From Limnobaculum xujianqingii (lineage in GTDB: Bacteria > Pseudomonadota > Gammaproteobacteria > Enterobacterales > Enterobacteriaceae), in the NCBI RefSeq assembly GCF_013394855.1, contig NZ_JABMLK010000001.1, positions 558,001 through 622,000 on the forward strand: a stretch of DNA of 64,000 bases. The letters are read 5' to 3'. Below the pieces are notes generated by a model, which saw only the letters and a list, made by a program, of their open reading frames with translations, was not told the origin of the DNA and did no database searches. The stretch's first letter is position 1, and each line of letters starts with the position of its first letter. Positions 1-9,473 of the stretch are shown here, piece by piece. Made by a program: the position numbers and the translations under genes.

Positions 1-105
1 TTAATTTCACCAATAGTTGGTTTTTTTCATCAAACCATTTTTCATATACAAATAGCAAGAAAAATAAAATCACTTTAAAATCAGATAATTGAATTTTTTG
101 AAAAG

Positions 106-122
106 TTGGCACGCTTCTTGAT
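106..122 (+). promoter_or_regulatory. sigma-54 promoter of the psp operon
   Basis: The sequence TTGGCAC-N5-TTGAT matches the -24/-12 sigma-54 consensus (TGGCAC-N5-TTGC), with GG at the -24 element. It lies about 75 bp upstream of the pspA start, as expected for PspF-activated psp promoters. The AT-rich stretch at 1-100 is where PspF upstream sites and an IHF site would sit, but I could not assign them base by base. The usual divergent pspF gene would lie left of the window. Confidence 0.85.
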
Positions 123-196
123 ATATCTATGGTAACTAACCTGAATGGCAATATATGCCAGTTAATTGATTAACCACTGTAGAAGAGGACATAACC

Positions 197-868
197 ATGG
201 GTATTTTTTCTCGTTTCGCTGATATCGTAAACGCTAACATCAGCAGCTTATTAGAGAAGGCTGAAGATCCACAAAAAATGGTTCGCCTGATGATTCAGGA
301 GATGGAAGACACACTGGTAGAGATTCGTTCAACATCAGCTCGTGCACTGGCAGAGAAAAAGCAGTTATCTCGCCGTATTGAACAAGGGGAAGCTCAGCAA
401 GCAGAATGGCAGGAAAAAGCTGAACTGGCATTACGTAAAGACAAAGAAGATCTGGCGCGTGCGGCACTGATTGAAAAGCAGAAAGTTGCGGACCTGGTAG
501 CTGTACTGCAATCAGAGCTGGTCATTGTTAATGAAACCCTTGACCGTATGCGTAACGAAATTGGCGAACTGGAAGCGAAACTGAGTGAAACTCGTGCTCG
601 CCAGCAGGCATTAACCTTACGCCATCAGGCTGCCAGCTCTACACGTGATGTTCGCCGCCAGTTGGATAGTGGTAAAATTGATGCTGCAATGGCTCGTTTT
701 GAACAATTCGAGCGTCGCATTGACCACATGGAAGCAGAAGGGCAAAGCGTTGGTTTCGGCAAGTCAAAGAGCCTGAGTCAGGAGTTCACCGAGCTGAAAG
801 TTAACGAGCAAATTGATAATGAATTAGCGGCCCTGAAAGCTAAAATGAATATGAATAAAGACGCCTAA
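197..868 (+). CDS. pspA: Phage shock protein A (membrane-stress effector, PspF repressor)
   Basis: PspA is a peripheral inner-membrane protein of the PspA/IM30 (ESCRT-III-like) family. It binds and inhibits the activator PspF in unstressed cells and oligomerises on damaged membrane to limit proton leakage. The 223 residues match the usual length. The protein begins with the conserved amphipathic helix ([15 protein letters not shown]), and most of the rest is long charged coiled coil. The ATG follows an AGAGGAC ribosome site. It is the first gene of pspABCD, directly downstream of the sigma-54 promoter, so it should be induced by envelope stress through PspF. Confidence 0.98.
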   Translation: MGIFSRFADIVNANISSLLEKAEDPQKMVRLMIQEMEDTLVEIRSTSARALAEKKQLSRRIEQGEAQQAEWQEKAELALRKDKEDLARAALIEKQKVADLVAVLQSELVIVNETLDRMRNEIGELEAKLSETRARQQALTLRHQAASSTRDVRRQLDSGKIDAAMARFEQFERRIDHMEAEGQSVGFGKSKSLSQEFTELKVNEQIDNELAALKAKMNMNKDA

Positions 869-886
869 TCATAACAGGCTGATGAG

Positions 887-917
887 GTCGCTTATTCAGA
901 ATGTATGAATAAGCGAC
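887..917 (+). promoter_or_regulatory. Strong hairpin between pspA and pspB
   Basis: A perfect 12-bp inverted repeat (GTCGCTTATTCA and its complement) with a 7-nt loop lies in the 81-bp pspA-pspB gap. There is no U-run after it, so it is not a classic terminator. It more likely protects the pspA 3' end or partly attenuates readthrough, which would suit the need for more PspA than PspB or PspC. The function is inference. Confidence 0.7.
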
Positions 918-949
918 AATCTAAGAATTTTAGATAAGAAGGAATATCA

Positions 950-1183
950 ATGAGTTGGCTACTGGGTTTACTTGCCATACCGCTGACAATATTTATCTTG
1001 TTTGTTGTCCCTATCTGGCTCTGGTTGCACTACCGTGGAAAACAGAGCGATGGTGGTCAGTTGAATCAGCAAGATATGCAACGGTTAGCAAAACTTACTG
1101 ATGAAGCGCAAAGAATGCGTGACCGCATTCAGACTCTGGAAGCTATATTGGATGAAGAACATCCAAACTGGAGACAACGTTAA
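950..1183 (+). CDS. pspB: Phage shock protein B (membrane sensor subunit)
   Basis: PspB is a small inner-membrane protein that works with PspC to sense envelope stress and pull PspA off PspF. The 77 residues show one N-terminal transmembrane segment (about residues 4-27, ending with the aromatic run IWLWLHY). A charged C-terminal helix with heptad-like leucines follows, as in the family. AAGGA precedes the ATG. The stop codon overlaps the pspC start by one base (TAATG), so the two are probably translationally coupled. Confidence 0.96.
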   Translation: MSWLLGLLAIPLTIFILFVVPIWLWLHYRGKQSDGGQLNQQDMQRLAKLTDEAQRMRDRIQTLEAILDEEHPNWRQR

Positions 1184-1527
1184 TGAACAATAAACTGTAT
1201 CGTATTCCTGATGAAGGCATGATTAGCGGCGTATGTGCGGGAATTGCGCGTTATCTGGGCATCCCGGTACTGGTGGTTAGAATTTTAGCCCTGTTAGCAT
1301 TAGTGTTTGGCTTCTTCTTTGTTACCGTTGTGGTTTATTTCACCATGGTGTTCTTTTTGGAAAGCGCACCGGTCGAAGAAGCAAATTTGCATAGCCGAAT
1401 CCCTGCTCGTCAGCGGATGAAGCAAGTTGAACAAGAACTGGCAGCCAGTGAACAGCGTCTGCGCGATCTGGAACGTTATTTGACCTCTGAGACTTTTCAG
1501 GTGGAAAGTCGATTTCGTCGCCTGTAA
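1183..1527 (+). CDS. pspC: Phage shock protein C (membrane sensor subunit)
   Basis: PspC is the inner-membrane partner of PspB and a PspA-binding regulator. The 114 residues contain the PspC domain: an N-terminal 'LYRIPDEGMISGVCAGIARYLG' type motif at residues 5-26, a hydrophobic transmembrane stretch at about 30-58, then a C-terminal coiled coil rich in Glu, Arg and Leu. Length is close to the E. coli protein. It starts inside the stop region of pspB, which supports co-translation. Confidence 0.96.
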   Translation: MNNKLYRIPDEGMISGVCAGIARYLGIPVLVVRILALLALVFGFFFVTVVVYFTMVFFLESAPVEEANLHSRIPARQRMKQVEQELAASEQRLRDLERYLTSETFQVESRFRRL

Positions 1528-1580
1528 TACCAGTGGCATAAATAACGGTATTATAAGTTACGACCATTATCTTCATACTA

Positions 1581-1612
1581 TGCGAGCAACCCTTGGTTCA
1601 GGGAAGCTCGCA
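1581..1612 (+). promoter_or_regulatory. Nested hairpin in the pspC-pspD gap
   Basis: TGCGAGC pairs with GCTCGCA, and an inner CCCT/AGGG stem stacks inside it. It lies in the 142-bp gap between pspC and pspD. No U-run follows, so an mRNA-processing or stability element is more likely than a terminator. No other gene is visible in the gap. Confidence 0.5.
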
Positions 1613-1669
1613 TCGACATGTCACCATCTTCCGATGAGATAGCATAACCCCAGAGTTTCAGGAGCAATC

Positions 1670-1900
1670 ATGCAAAAGTCAGCTAAACTGCAGGCTCTTA
1701 TTCAACCGCTTATCACGATAATATTATTCTTTGGGCGCTCTTATGCTCCGGCGTTAGTGCTATCATTCCTGTTAAAAAGCAAATTATGGCGGCCGGTTAG
1801 ACTGTTACTGGTCATGTTTGGTGAACCACTGTTAAGAAAAGTGTTTGGCTCCATTGCCTGGCGCTTTAAAAAGGGTTCGGATGAAACGACTGCAAAATGA
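1670..1900 (+). CDS. pspD: Phage shock protein D
   Basis: PspD is a small peripheral inner-membrane protein whose exact role in the phage-shock response is unclear. The 76-residue product begins MQKSAKLQALIQPLI and carries hydrophobic segments around residues 11-32 and 41-55. Size and position after pspC match enterobacterial pspD. CAGGAG lies just upstream of the ATG. Its last 20 bases overlap the start of ycjX, which ties the psp genes to ycjXF in one transcript. No pspE is seen. Confidence 0.9.
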   Translation: MQKSAKLQALIQPLITIILFFGRSYAPALVLSFLLKSKLWRPVRLLLVMFGEPLLRKVFGSIAWRFKKGSDETTAK

Positions 1901-3278
1901 AATAAATTCGTTGGTTAACCGCGGGCTGGACCGTCACTTGAGACTGGCGGTCACTGGGCTGAGTCGTAGCGGAAAAACCGCATTTATTACCGCGTTTGTT
2001 AACCAACTTTTAAATGTGAATAACGGTGCTCGTTTGCCTTTGTTTTCCGCTGTCCGGGAAGAACGCTTGCTGGGGGTGAAACGAATTCCACAGAAAGATT
2101 TTGGTATTCCACGTTTTACCTATGATGAAGGATTAGCATCGCTGTATGGTTCACCTGCCAGTTGGCCAACGCCAACCCGCGGAGTTAGTGAAATTCAGTT
2201 AGCGTTACGCTTTCGTTCTAATGATTCACTGATACGTCACTTTACCAGCCATTCCACACTCTATCTGGAAATTGTCGATTATCCGGGGGAGTGGCTATTA
2301 GATTTACCAATGTTGGAACAAAACTATCTGGAATGGTCTCATCAAATGAACAGCATTCGGCAGGGAGAGCGTGCCGAATGGGCTAAACCATGGCTTGACC
2401 TCTGCGCCAAATGCGATCCTTTAGGGCCGGTTGATGAGAATTTATTGGCAGATATAGCTCAAGCCTATTGTGATTATTTGCTGCGTTGTAAGCAGGAAGG
2501 ACTGCATTTTATTCAACCAGGGCGTTTTGTGTTACCAGGGGATTTAGCCGGTGCTCCGGCATTACAATTTTTCCCGTGGCCAGAGATTAATGCGCAAAAT
2601 GAATCCCGACTGGCTCAGGCCGATAAGCGAACCAACTGGGGAATGCTGAAAGCCCGCTATGATTACTATTGTCAGCATGTAGTAAAAGGTTTCTATCGGG
2701 ACCACTTCATGAAATTTGACCGCCAGATTGTATTGGTAGACTGTCTGCAACCGTTAAATAATGGCCCGCAGGCATTTAATGATATGCGTCTGGCTCTGAC
2801 TCAGTTAATGCAGAGTTTCCACTACGGCCAGCGTTCTTTGCTCAGACGTCTGTTTTCTCCCTGTATTGATAAGTTGATGTTTGCAGCCAGTAAAGCGGAC
2901 CATATCACACCGGATCAGCACGCTAATTTGGTTTCTCTGCTGCAACAACTGGTACAGGAAGCCTGGCAGAATGCGGCGTTTGAAGGAATTAGTATGGATT
3001 GCGTAGGTCTGGCATCAGTACAGGCAACAGAGAGCGGCATGATTGAACATCAGGGAAATCGTCTGCCAGCGTTGAAGGGTTACCGCCTGGAAGATGGTCA
3101 GCCATTAACGGTCTATCCCGGAGAGGTTCCAGCTCGTTTACCAGAGCCATCATTCTGGCAACAGCAAGGTTTTCATTTTGATCAATTCAGACCTAAGCCA
3201 ATGAGCGTTGATACACCATTACCCCATATTCGTTTAGATGCGGTTATGGAGTTTCTGTTAGGAGATAAGCTTAAATGA
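1881..3278 (+). CDS. ycjX: YcjX family GTP-binding protein
   Basis: YcjX is a DUF463 P-loop protein of the Psp regulon that has been linked to stress. The start at 1881 gives 465 residues, the E. coli length, and begins [20 protein letters not shown]. An in-frame ATG 36 bases upstream would add 12 residues that homologues lack. The Walker A motif GLSRSGKT is at residues 26-33 and a DYPGEW motif (DxxG-like) follows. The start lies inside pspD (20-bp overlap), and the end overlaps ycjF by four bases. This spacing implies translation coupled to the psp operon. Confidence 0.95.
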   Translation: MKRLQNEINSLVNRGLDRHLRLAVTGLSRSGKTAFITAFVNQLLNVNNGARLPLFSAVREERLLGVKRIPQKDFGIPRFTYDEGLASLYGSPASWPTPTRGVSEIQLALRFRSNDSLIRHFTSHSTLYLEIVDYPGEWLLDLPMLEQNYLEWSHQMNSIRQGERAEWAKPWLDLCAKCDPLGPVDENLLADIAQAYCDYLLRCKQEGLHFIQPGRFVLPGDLAGAPALQFFPWPEINAQNESRLAQADKRTNWGMLKARYDYYCQHVVKGFYRDHFMKFDRQIVLVDCLQPLNNGPQAFNDMRLALTQLMQSFHYGQRSLLRRLFSPCIDKLMFAASKADHITPDQHANLVSLLQQLVQEAWQNAAFEGISMDCVGLASVQATESGMIEHQGNRLPALKGYRLEDGQPLTVYPGEVPARLPEPSFWQQQGFHFDQFRPKPMSVDTPLPHIRLDAVMEFLLGDKLK

Positions 3279-4336
3279 ACCAACCCATAAAAGGGCGTAT
3301 CACCTTTGATGAGCCTCTGTTGGATGAAAAAGAGCCTGTTTTACGCAGCAATTTGCAGTTTGACCCACAAGAAGCAGAAAACTTCTTTCCTACGGCTCCG
3401 GAGTTGGAAGAAGAGCAGGAAGAGGGTGAAGCCGAAGGCATTATTATGAATGCCCTTAAGCCCAAAACTAGTTTGTGGCGAAAAATGGTCACTTTTGGAC
3501 TGGGGGGGTTTGGCATTAGCGTGGTTGCGCAGGGAATTTACCGTATTTCTGATGCGATTCAGAATCACGAATGGATTACTCTGGGTGCTTATAGCGCTGG
3601 GGCCATCATCGTTGTAGCTGGTGTTGGTTCGGTGATAACCGAATGGCGTCGATTATATCGTCTGCGGGAGCGTGCAGAAGAGCGAGATATCGCTCGTGAA
3701 TTGTTACATAGTCACGCCTTGGGTAAAGGGCGTGAGTTTTGTGAGAAACTGGCTGTTCAGGCAGGTATTGATAAAAGTCATCCGGCTTTACAACGCTGGC
3801 AGGCATCATTGCATGAAACGCAAAACGATCGCGAAGTGGTTTCCCTGTATGCCAAACTGGTGCAACCGGTATTAGATCAGCAGGCTCGTCGTGAAATCAG
3901 CAGTTCTGCTGCCGAATCAGCTTTGATGATTGCCGTTAGCCCGCTGGCGATTGTCGATATGGCATTTATTGCCTGGCGCAATATCCGACTGATCAATCGC
4001 ATCGCCAGTATTTATGGTATCCAGCTAGGTTATTTTAGCCGTATCCGACTGTTTAAACTGGTAATGCTGAATATTGCGTTTGCCGGCGCCACTGAATTAA
4101 TTCGGGAAGTGGGTATGGACTGGATTTCTCAGGATATTACCGCCAGATTATCTACCCGAGCTGCACAGGGAATTGGGGCCGGTTTATTGACCGCTCGCCT
4201 TGGTATTAAAGCGATGGAATTATGTCGTCCATTGCCCTGGATGGATGATGACAAGCCACGCTTAGGGGATTTTCGTACCCAACTAATAGCGCAGATAAAA
4301 AGCAAGTTACCGAAAGGTGGAAGCAGTAAAGCGTGA
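3275..4336 (+). CDS. ycjF: YcjF family inner-membrane protein (UPF0283)
   Basis: This membrane protein of unknown mechanism is conserved beside ycjX in the Psp regulon. The 353 residues show an acidic N-terminal cytoplasmic part, two adjacent transmembrane segments (about residues 67-90 and 100-118), and a C-terminal domain with the conserved run [24 protein letters not shown]. The ATGA overlap with ycjX shows tight coupling. The gene ends just before a bidirectional terminator. Confidence 0.93.
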   Translation: MNQPIKGRITFDEPLLDEKEPVLRSNLQFDPQEAENFFPTAPELEEEQEEGEAEGIIMNALKPKTSLWRKMVTFGLGGFGISVVAQGIYRISDAIQNHEWITLGAYSAGAIIVVAGVGSVITEWRRLYRLRERAEERDIARELLHSHALGKGREFCEKLAVQAGIDKSHPALQRWQASLHETQNDREVVSLYAKLVQPVLDQQARREISSSAAESALMIAVSPLAIVDMAFIAWRNIRLINRIASIYGIQLGYFSRIRLFKLVMLNIAFAGATELIREVGMDWISQDITARLSTRAAQGIGAGLLTARLGIKAMELCRPLPWMDDDKPRLGDFRTQLIAQIKSKLPKGGSSKA

Positions 4337-4356
4337 GTTTCTCAGATAGCTAAGAT

Positions 4357-4394
4357 AAAAAGGCGGCGTCCATTTACTATGGTGCCGCCTTTTG
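4357..4394. terminator. Bidirectional terminator between ycjF and metY
   Basis: AAAAGGCGGC pairs with GCCGCCTTTT around a short loop. T-tracts on both strands fit termination of the psp-ycj operon from the left and of the metY-like gene from the right. Confidence 0.85.
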
Positions 4395-4409
4395 CTATTC
4401 ACATTAAAA

Positions 4410-5678
4410 TCAGGCGTTCAGTGCCTGTTCAAGATCGGCCAGAATATCTTCAATGGCTTCAATACCAACAGATAAACGGATCATTTCCGGCTTAACCCCT
4501 GCTTTTGCCTGTTCTTCTTCAGACATTTGGCGATGGGTAGTTGAAGCGGGATGACAGGCCAGAGATTTGGCATCACCAATATTCACTAAACGCTTAAAGA
4601 TTTGCAGCGCATCGTAGAATTTCACACCGGCGGCATAGCCATCTTTCAAACCAAACGAGAGAATGGCGGAAGGTGTGCCATTCATATACTTTTGTGCTAA
4701 TGGATAATGAGGATGGTCTGGCAGACCAGCGTAACTGACCCAGGCAACCTTATGATGCTGTTTTAAGTAGTTAGCTACTTTTATGGCGTTTTCTACATGA
4801 CGTTCCATTCGCAGCGATAAGGTTTCAAGTCCTTGTAACAACAAGAACGCATTCATTGGCGAAAGGGCTGCACCACAGTTACGTAAAGGAACGGTTCTGG
4901 CCCGGGCAATAAATGCAGCTGCACCAAAACTTTCCGTATAAACAACGCCGTGATAGGCGGCTTCGGGAGTGCTGAACATTGGGAATCGCTGCTGGTATTT
5001 TTCCCACGGGAAGTTACCGGAATCGATAATTGCTCCACCTAATGAATTACCATGACCACCAACGTATTTGGTAATTGAATGAACGATGATATCTGCACCA
5101 AACTGTATTGGTTTACACAGAACCGGAGAGGCTACGGTGTTATCTACGATTAAGGGAACGCCATGGTTGTGAGCAACCGTGGCCAGTCCTTCAATGTCAA
5201 CAATGTTTCCAGCAGGGTTGCCAATGCTTTCGCAATACACGGCTTTGGTATTTTCATCAATCAACTCAGCGATCGCCTGTGGCGAATCGTCCCGGGCAAA
5301 TTTCACATTAATGCCAAAGCCTGGCAGCATATGAGCGAACAAAGTATAAGTGCCACCATATAGCTGTGGCGTACTGACAATGTTGTCTCCTGCCTGGGCC
5401 AGAGTCTGGATAGCATAGCTGATAGCAGCACTACCAGCAGAAACCACTAATCCTGCGATACCGCCTTCAAGGGCCGCCATGCGCTTTTCCAGAATGTCAT
5501 TGGTCGGGTTCATTATTCGGGTATAGATATTGCCCGGTACCGCCAGATTGAACAGGTCAGCACCATGCTGAGCATTGTCAAACTCATAAGCAACCGTTTG
5601 ATAGATAGGTACAGCTACGGACTTGGTGGTTGGATCGCTTTGAAATCCATGATGCAGTGCTAGTGTTGCGTCTTTCAT
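4410..5678 (-). CDS. metY: O-acetylhomoserine aminocarboxypropyltransferase (MetY type)
   Basis: This PLP enzyme of the Cys/Met-metabolism family probably makes homocysteine from O-acetylhomoserine and sulfide, and may also act as an O-acetylserine sulfhydrylase. The 422 residues fit the MetY subgroup rather than MetB or MetC (about 380-395). PLP lysine K204 lies in SITKYVGGHG, with D179 upstream in VDNTVAS. The IYTRIMNPTND and AGSAAISYAI motifs are also present. It stands alone on the minus strand between ycjF and tyrR, which are adjacent in E. coli, so it is an insertion relative to that order. The substrate is assigned by family only. Confidence 0.9.
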   Translation of the reverse strand: MKDATLALHHGFQSDPTTKSVAVPIYQTVAYEFDNAQHGADLFNLAVPGNIYTRIMNPTNDILEKRMAALEGGIAGLVVSAGSAAISYAIQTLAQAGDNIVSTPQLYGGTYTLFAHMLPGFGINVKFARDDSPQAIAELIDENTKAVYCESIGNPAGNIVDIEGLATVAHNHGVPLIVDNTVASPVLCKPIQFGADIIVHSITKYVGGHGNSLGGAIIDSGNFPWEKYQQRFPMFSTPEAAYHGVVYTESFGAAAFIARARTVPLRNCGAALSPMNAFLLLQGLETLSLRMERHVENAIKVANYLKQHHKVAWVSYAGLPDHPHYPLAQKYMNGTPSAILSFGLKDGYAAGVKFYDALQIFKRLVNIGDAKSLACHPASTTHRQMSEEEQAKAGVKPEMIRLSVGIEAIEDILADLEQALNA

Positions 5679-5980
5679 TCGCTATTCTCTTTTTTCTATT
5701 TTTATGGAGGATATGTTTAAGGAAATGTTACTTAATCATTGTTTATTGTTAAATGAAACAGGCAAATGAATTTTTTAGTCGATTATTTTTCATATCTATG
5801 CCTTGAAAAGCCTGACTAAATCATAAAGTGGTGATATTGATGGCGATGATTGAGTGTATCCAATGAGTTTCTGTTAAACCTGTCAACTTTTTGTGACACT
5901 CCTCTTCATCTGAACGGGCTCTACGGGTATGATAGGGGCAACAACCGTTACAGTGTGCTCGTTAAACAAGGCTATTCACA
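5679..5980. other. metY-tyrR divergent intergenic region
   Basis: These 302 bp separate two divergently transcribed genes and must hold both promoters. A TATGAT hexamer at 5928-5933 is a candidate -10 for tyrR, but I see no good -35. No TyrR box, Met box or small gene could be assigned with confidence. Confidence 0.4.
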
Positions 5981-7561
5981 ATGCGTCTTGAAGTCCTCTG
6001 CGAAGATCGTCTGGGATTAACCCGTGAACTACTTGATTTGCTGGTTGCCCGCAATCTTGATCTACGGGGCATCGAAATTGATGTCAGCGGTAAGATCTAC
6101 CTTAACTTTTCCTCTATTGATTTTGATGTATTCAGTGCATTGATGGTGAACATTCGTCGGATCACCGGCGTAACCGATGTTCGCACCGTTTCTTATATGC
6201 CTTCGGAACAGCGTTTACACGCATTGAGGGCGTTACTGGAATCTTTGCCTGAACCGGTGATTTCTATCGATTTGAAAGGGCGGATCGACCTGGCTAACCA
6301 TGCGGCTTTGATGCTGTTTGGACTTTCTGAGGAAAGAATACTTACTCAGACTGCTTCCAGCCTGTTAAGTGGCTATAACTTCCTGCGGCATCTGGAAGGG
6401 GAAAACATCATACCCCATTCGGAACGTGCAATTATTCGCGGTCAGGATTACCTGATGGATATCACTCCTATCTACCAGAGTGATGACGATCAGTTGCCGA
6501 AAGAAGTGACCGGTGCAGTAATTGTTCTGAAGTCCGCAGCCAGAATCGGGCGTCAGCTACAGAATAAGAACGTAGCGGATAACAATGCGTTTGGTCATAT
6601 CGTCGCCATCAGCAGCAAAATGAAACTGCTGATAGAGCAGGCCAACAAATTAGCAATGCTGGATGTCCCATTACTGATTATTGGTGATACCGGAACCGGT
6701 AAAGATGTTTTAGCTCAAGCCTGCCACGTTCGCAGCGCTCGTCGGGATAAACCGTTTCTGGCAATTAACTGCGCCTCTTTGCCTGATGATGTGGTGGAAA
6801 GCGAACTGTTTGGCCATGCGGGAAGCGCACAGATCGAAAGCAAAAAAGGTTTTTTTGAACAGGCGAATGGTGGTTCAGTTTTGCTGGATAACATCAGTGA
6901 AATGTCACCAACCATGCAGGCAAAATTATTGCGTTTCCTGAATGATGGTACCTTCCGGCGGGTAGGTGAAGATCAGGAAGTATACGTAGATGTTCGTGTG
7001 ATTTGTGCAACTCAAAAGAGCCTGTTTAATTTAGTCAGTCAGGGGTTGTTCAGAGAGGATCTGTATTATCGCCTGAACGTACTGACACTAACAACTCCTC
7101 CATTACGGGAACGTGTTTCCGATATCATGCCGCTGGCAGAGCAATTTATTACACTGTTCGCCGATCAGTTGGGTGTCCACCGTCCTAAGCTGGCTCCGGA
7201 TTTAACACCGTTATTAACCCAATACGGCTGGCCGGGCAACGTCAGACAATTAAAGAACATTCTTTATCGCAGCTTTACTCAGTTGGAAGGCAATGAGCTA
7301 CAGGTTAAAGATATTGTATTGCCTGAAGTCTCTGCGGAAATGATGCTGAATAATAACATTATGGATGGCAGTCTGGATGAGATCTGTAAACGTTTTGAAT
7401 GTTCAGTATTAACTCAGTTGTACAGTAGCTATCCAAGTACCCGTAAACTGGCTAAACGATTAGGTGTTTCCCATACGGCAATTGCTAATAAGCTCAGAGA
7501 ATATGGTTTAAGCCAACCATCGCGTACTGCTGAAAATGTAGAAGTTGTTGATAACGAATAA
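5981..7561 (+). CDS. tyrR: Aromatic amino acid regulator TyrR
   Basis: TyrR controls aromatic amino acid biosynthesis and uptake genes through sigma-70 promoters. Domains in order: N-terminal ACT domain (1-80), PAS domain (about 80-190), an AAA+ module (about 200-430) with Walker A GDTGTGKD, and a C-terminal helix-turn-helix (STRKLAKRLGVSHTAIANKL). The GAFTGA loop of sigma-54 activators is absent, as in TyrR. The Walker B sequence reads LLDNISEM, with Asn304 replacing the usual Glu. The 526 residues slightly exceed the E. coli protein (513). It faces tpx, as in E. coli. Confidence 0.96.
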   Translation: MRLEVLCEDRLGLTRELLDLLVARNLDLRGIEIDVSGKIYLNFSSIDFDVFSALMVNIRRITGVTDVRTVSYMPSEQRLHALRALLESLPEPVISIDLKGRIDLANHAALMLFGLSEERILTQTASSLLSGYNFLRHLEGENIIPHSERAIIRGQDYLMDITPIYQSDDDQLPKEVTGAVIVLKSAARIGRQLQNKNVADNNAFGHIVAISSKMKLLIEQANKLAMLDVPLLIIGDTGTGKDVLAQACHVRSARRDKPFLAINCASLPDDVVESELFGHAGSAQIESKKGFFEQANGGSVLLDNISEMSPTMQAKLLRFLNDGTFRRVGEDQEVYVDVRVICATQKSLFNLVSQGLFREDLYYRLNVLTLTTPPLRERVSDIMPLAEQFITLFADQLGVHRPKLAPDLTPLLTQYGWPGNVRQLKNILYRSFTQLEGNELQVKDIVLPEVSAEMMLNNNIMDGSLDEICKRFECSVLTQLYSSYPSTRKLAKRLGVSHTAIANKLREYGLSQPSRTAENVEVVDNE

Positions 7562-7581
7562 AGCAAAACTCAGGAAAACAG

Positions 7582-7605
7582 AAGGGAGCCAGTGGCTCCC
7601 TTTTT
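7582..7605 (+). terminator. tyrR terminator
   Basis: AAGGGAGCCA pairs with TGGCTCCCTT, followed by a T-run, 20 bp after the tyrR stop. It may also serve tpx, which ends on the other strand at 7633. Confidence 0.85.
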
Positions 7606-7632
7606 CATGTAATATATTCGGTAGTAATGCGG

Positions 7633-8136
7633 TTATTTCAGTGCGGCCAGCGCAGCATCATAGTTTGGTTTAGTAGAGATCTCTTTAACCAGTTCGCTGT
7701 AAATTACTTTATCGTTAGCATCAAGTACCACTACAGCACGGGCAGTTAAACCTTTTAGTGGGCCGTCCTGAGTATCCACGCCATAATTTTGTTTAAATTC
7801 TGGATTACGGAATACAGACAGGGTAACCACATGATCTAAACCCTCTGCGCCACAAAAGCGTGCTTGAGCAAAGGGCAGATCGCCAGAGATACATAACACA
7901 ACCGTATTATCGACATCACCCACGCGTTGGTTAAAGGTTCTGACCGATGTAGCACACACTGAAGTATCTACACTTGGAAATATATTCAGTACGTTACGTT
8001 TGCCTGCATAGGTACTTAATGTGACATCAGAGAGATCTTTGGCTACCAGGGTAAATGCTTTTGCGCTGTCACCAGCTTTGGGTAATTGCCCGGCAACGGA
8101 TACAGGATTGCCTTTCATTTGTACGGTTTGAGTCAT
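7633..8136 (-). CDS. tpx: Thiol peroxidase Tpx
   Basis: This atypical 2-Cys peroxiredoxin reduces lipid and hydrogen peroxides using thioredoxin. The 167 residues carry the peroxidatic Cys61 in [12 protein letters not shown] and the resolving Cys95 in ARFCGAEG, the same numbering as E. coli Tpx. The ATG follows a GGAGGC-type ribosome site. It is convergent with tyrR, a conserved arrangement. Confidence 0.97.
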   Translation of the reverse strand: MTQTVQMKGNPVSVAGQLPKAGDSAKAFTLVAKDLSDVTLSTYAGKRNVLNIFPSVDTSVCATSVRTFNQRVGDVDNTVVLCISGDLPFAQARFCGAEGLDHVVTLSVFRNPEFKQNYGVDTQDGPLKGLTARAVVVLDANDKVIYSELVKEISTKPNYDAALAALK

Positions 8137-8496
8137 AACTGCCTCCAGTGAATGTTACTTTAAATTAACAATTAAGTTATCTTAGTCCAACAAAATAGTT
8201 TTGGATATCTCAAAATAAATTAGTGTTGCCGTAAATTGATCCTGCTATTAATTCTCATGCTATTTTTTCTTTTAAAATCAGTTCATTCAGTTTCCTTAAA
8301 TCAAACTTAGCTTGGATCTATTGCTCTAATCAGCAAAAAAATTGATTATTTTTCGCCGGACAACAGGTAGCATCTCTGTATGAATGATCTGTTTTGATTC
8401 ATAATAGCTGTTGATAGATGTAAACTGATGGTTACCCATGTCTGCGGTAAACCAGACAAATTTAACTGATATAAAGCTGAAGTTTAGGAATTAAGA
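8137..8496. other. tpx-ldtE divergent intergenic region
   Basis: This 360-bp stretch has no plausible gene. It contains a 7-bp inverted repeat (TATGAAT ... ATTCATA, 8379-8403) with an 11-bp spacer, which could be an operator. A TATAAA near 8470 could be the ldtE -10. Both calls are weak. Confidence 0.35.
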
Positions 8497-9420
8497 ATGA
8501 ACCGTGTTTTTGCAGTTTGTAAGGCTGTGCTGGCTATGTTGTTCGTTGGTCATTTTTCTGTCGCTCAGGCTATGGAATACCCGCTACCATCGTCGAATAG
8601 CCGTTTAATTGGTGAGAATAGGGTATTGATTGTTCCGAATGACGGACGCTCACTGGAACGAATCGCCTCAGATTATCAAATCGGCCTGATTGCTATGCTG
8701 GAAGCAAATCCGGACGTTGATCCACTATTGCCAAAAGCGGGTTCAGAATTAATTCTTCCGCTGCAAATGATCCTGCCTGATACACCGCGCGATGGCATCG
8801 TTATTAACCTGTCAGAACTTCGCCTTTACTACTATCCGAAAGGAAAAAACACCGTTATCGTTTATCCAATTGGTATTGGCCAGTTAGGTCGAGATACGCC
8901 GGTAATGACGACAACTATTATTGAAAGAAAGGCCAACCCAACCTGGACGCCAACCGCCAATATTCGTAAAAATTACGCGGCAGAAGGTATCATTTTACCG
9001 GCAGTAATTCCGGCAGGCCCGGAAAACCCAATGGGTTTATTTGCCCTACGTCTGGCTGCGGCAGGTGGGACTTACCTGATTCATGGTACTAATGCTGATT
9101 TTGGTATCGGTATGCGTGTAAGCTCTGGCTGTATCCGTTTACGCCCTAACGATATTGAAGAACTGTTTAATACCGTTCCTGTGGGAACCCGAGTTCAAGT
9201 GGTTAATGAGCCGATTAAAGCAACAGTAGAGCCTGATGGTTCTCGTTATGTTGAAATTCATCAGCCATTGTCTAAGTCTGAAAATGACGATCCGCAGACT
9301 AAACCAATTGAAATTCACCCAACTATCGCGACATTTATTAATAACCCGTCAACTGACTCTTCCCGAGTGAATGCTGAAATTGAGCGTCGTTCTGGATTAC
9401 CGTTGCTGGTGAATCGTTAA
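8497..9420 (+). CDS. ldtE: L,D-transpeptidase (LdtE/YnhG type)
   Basis: This is a periplasmic YkuD-family enzyme that forms 3-3 cross-links in peptidoglycan. The 307 residues begin with a signal peptide (cleavage near AQA-MEY, about residue 25), then a LysM-like segment, then the YkuD domain with the catalytic motif HGTNADFG...SSGCIRL. LdtE rather than an Lpp-attaching paralogue is chosen because the convergent lpp and then pykF follow, as in E. coli (pykF-lpp-ldtE). The suf operon that flanks ldtE in E. coli is not here. Confidence 0.88.
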   Translation: MNRVFAVCKAVLAMLFVGHFSVAQAMEYPLPSSNSRLIGENRVLIVPNDGRSLERIASDYQIGLIAMLEANPDVDPLLPKAGSELILPLQMILPDTPRDGIVINLSELRLYYYPKGKNTVIVYPIGIGQLGRDTPVMTTTIIERKANPTWTPTANIRKNYAAEGIILPAVIPAGPENPMGLFALRLAAAGGTYLIHGTNADFGIGMRVSSGCIRLRPNDIEELFNTVPVGTRVQVVNEPIKATVEPDGSRYVEIHQPLSKSENDDPQTKPIEIHPTIATFINNPSTDSSRVNAEIERRSGLPLLVNR

Positions 9421-9443
9421 TAGCGTTAAGGGTAGTGACAAAT

Positions 9444-9473
9444 AAAGCAGTGGGAAAGTCTTCCCGCTGCTTT
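9444..9473 (+). terminator. ldtE terminator
   Basis: AAAGCAG-TGGGAA pairs with TTCCCG-CTGCTTT (one imperfect step). It lies 24 bp after the ldtE stop and ends in TTTAATAATA. Confidence 0.75.
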
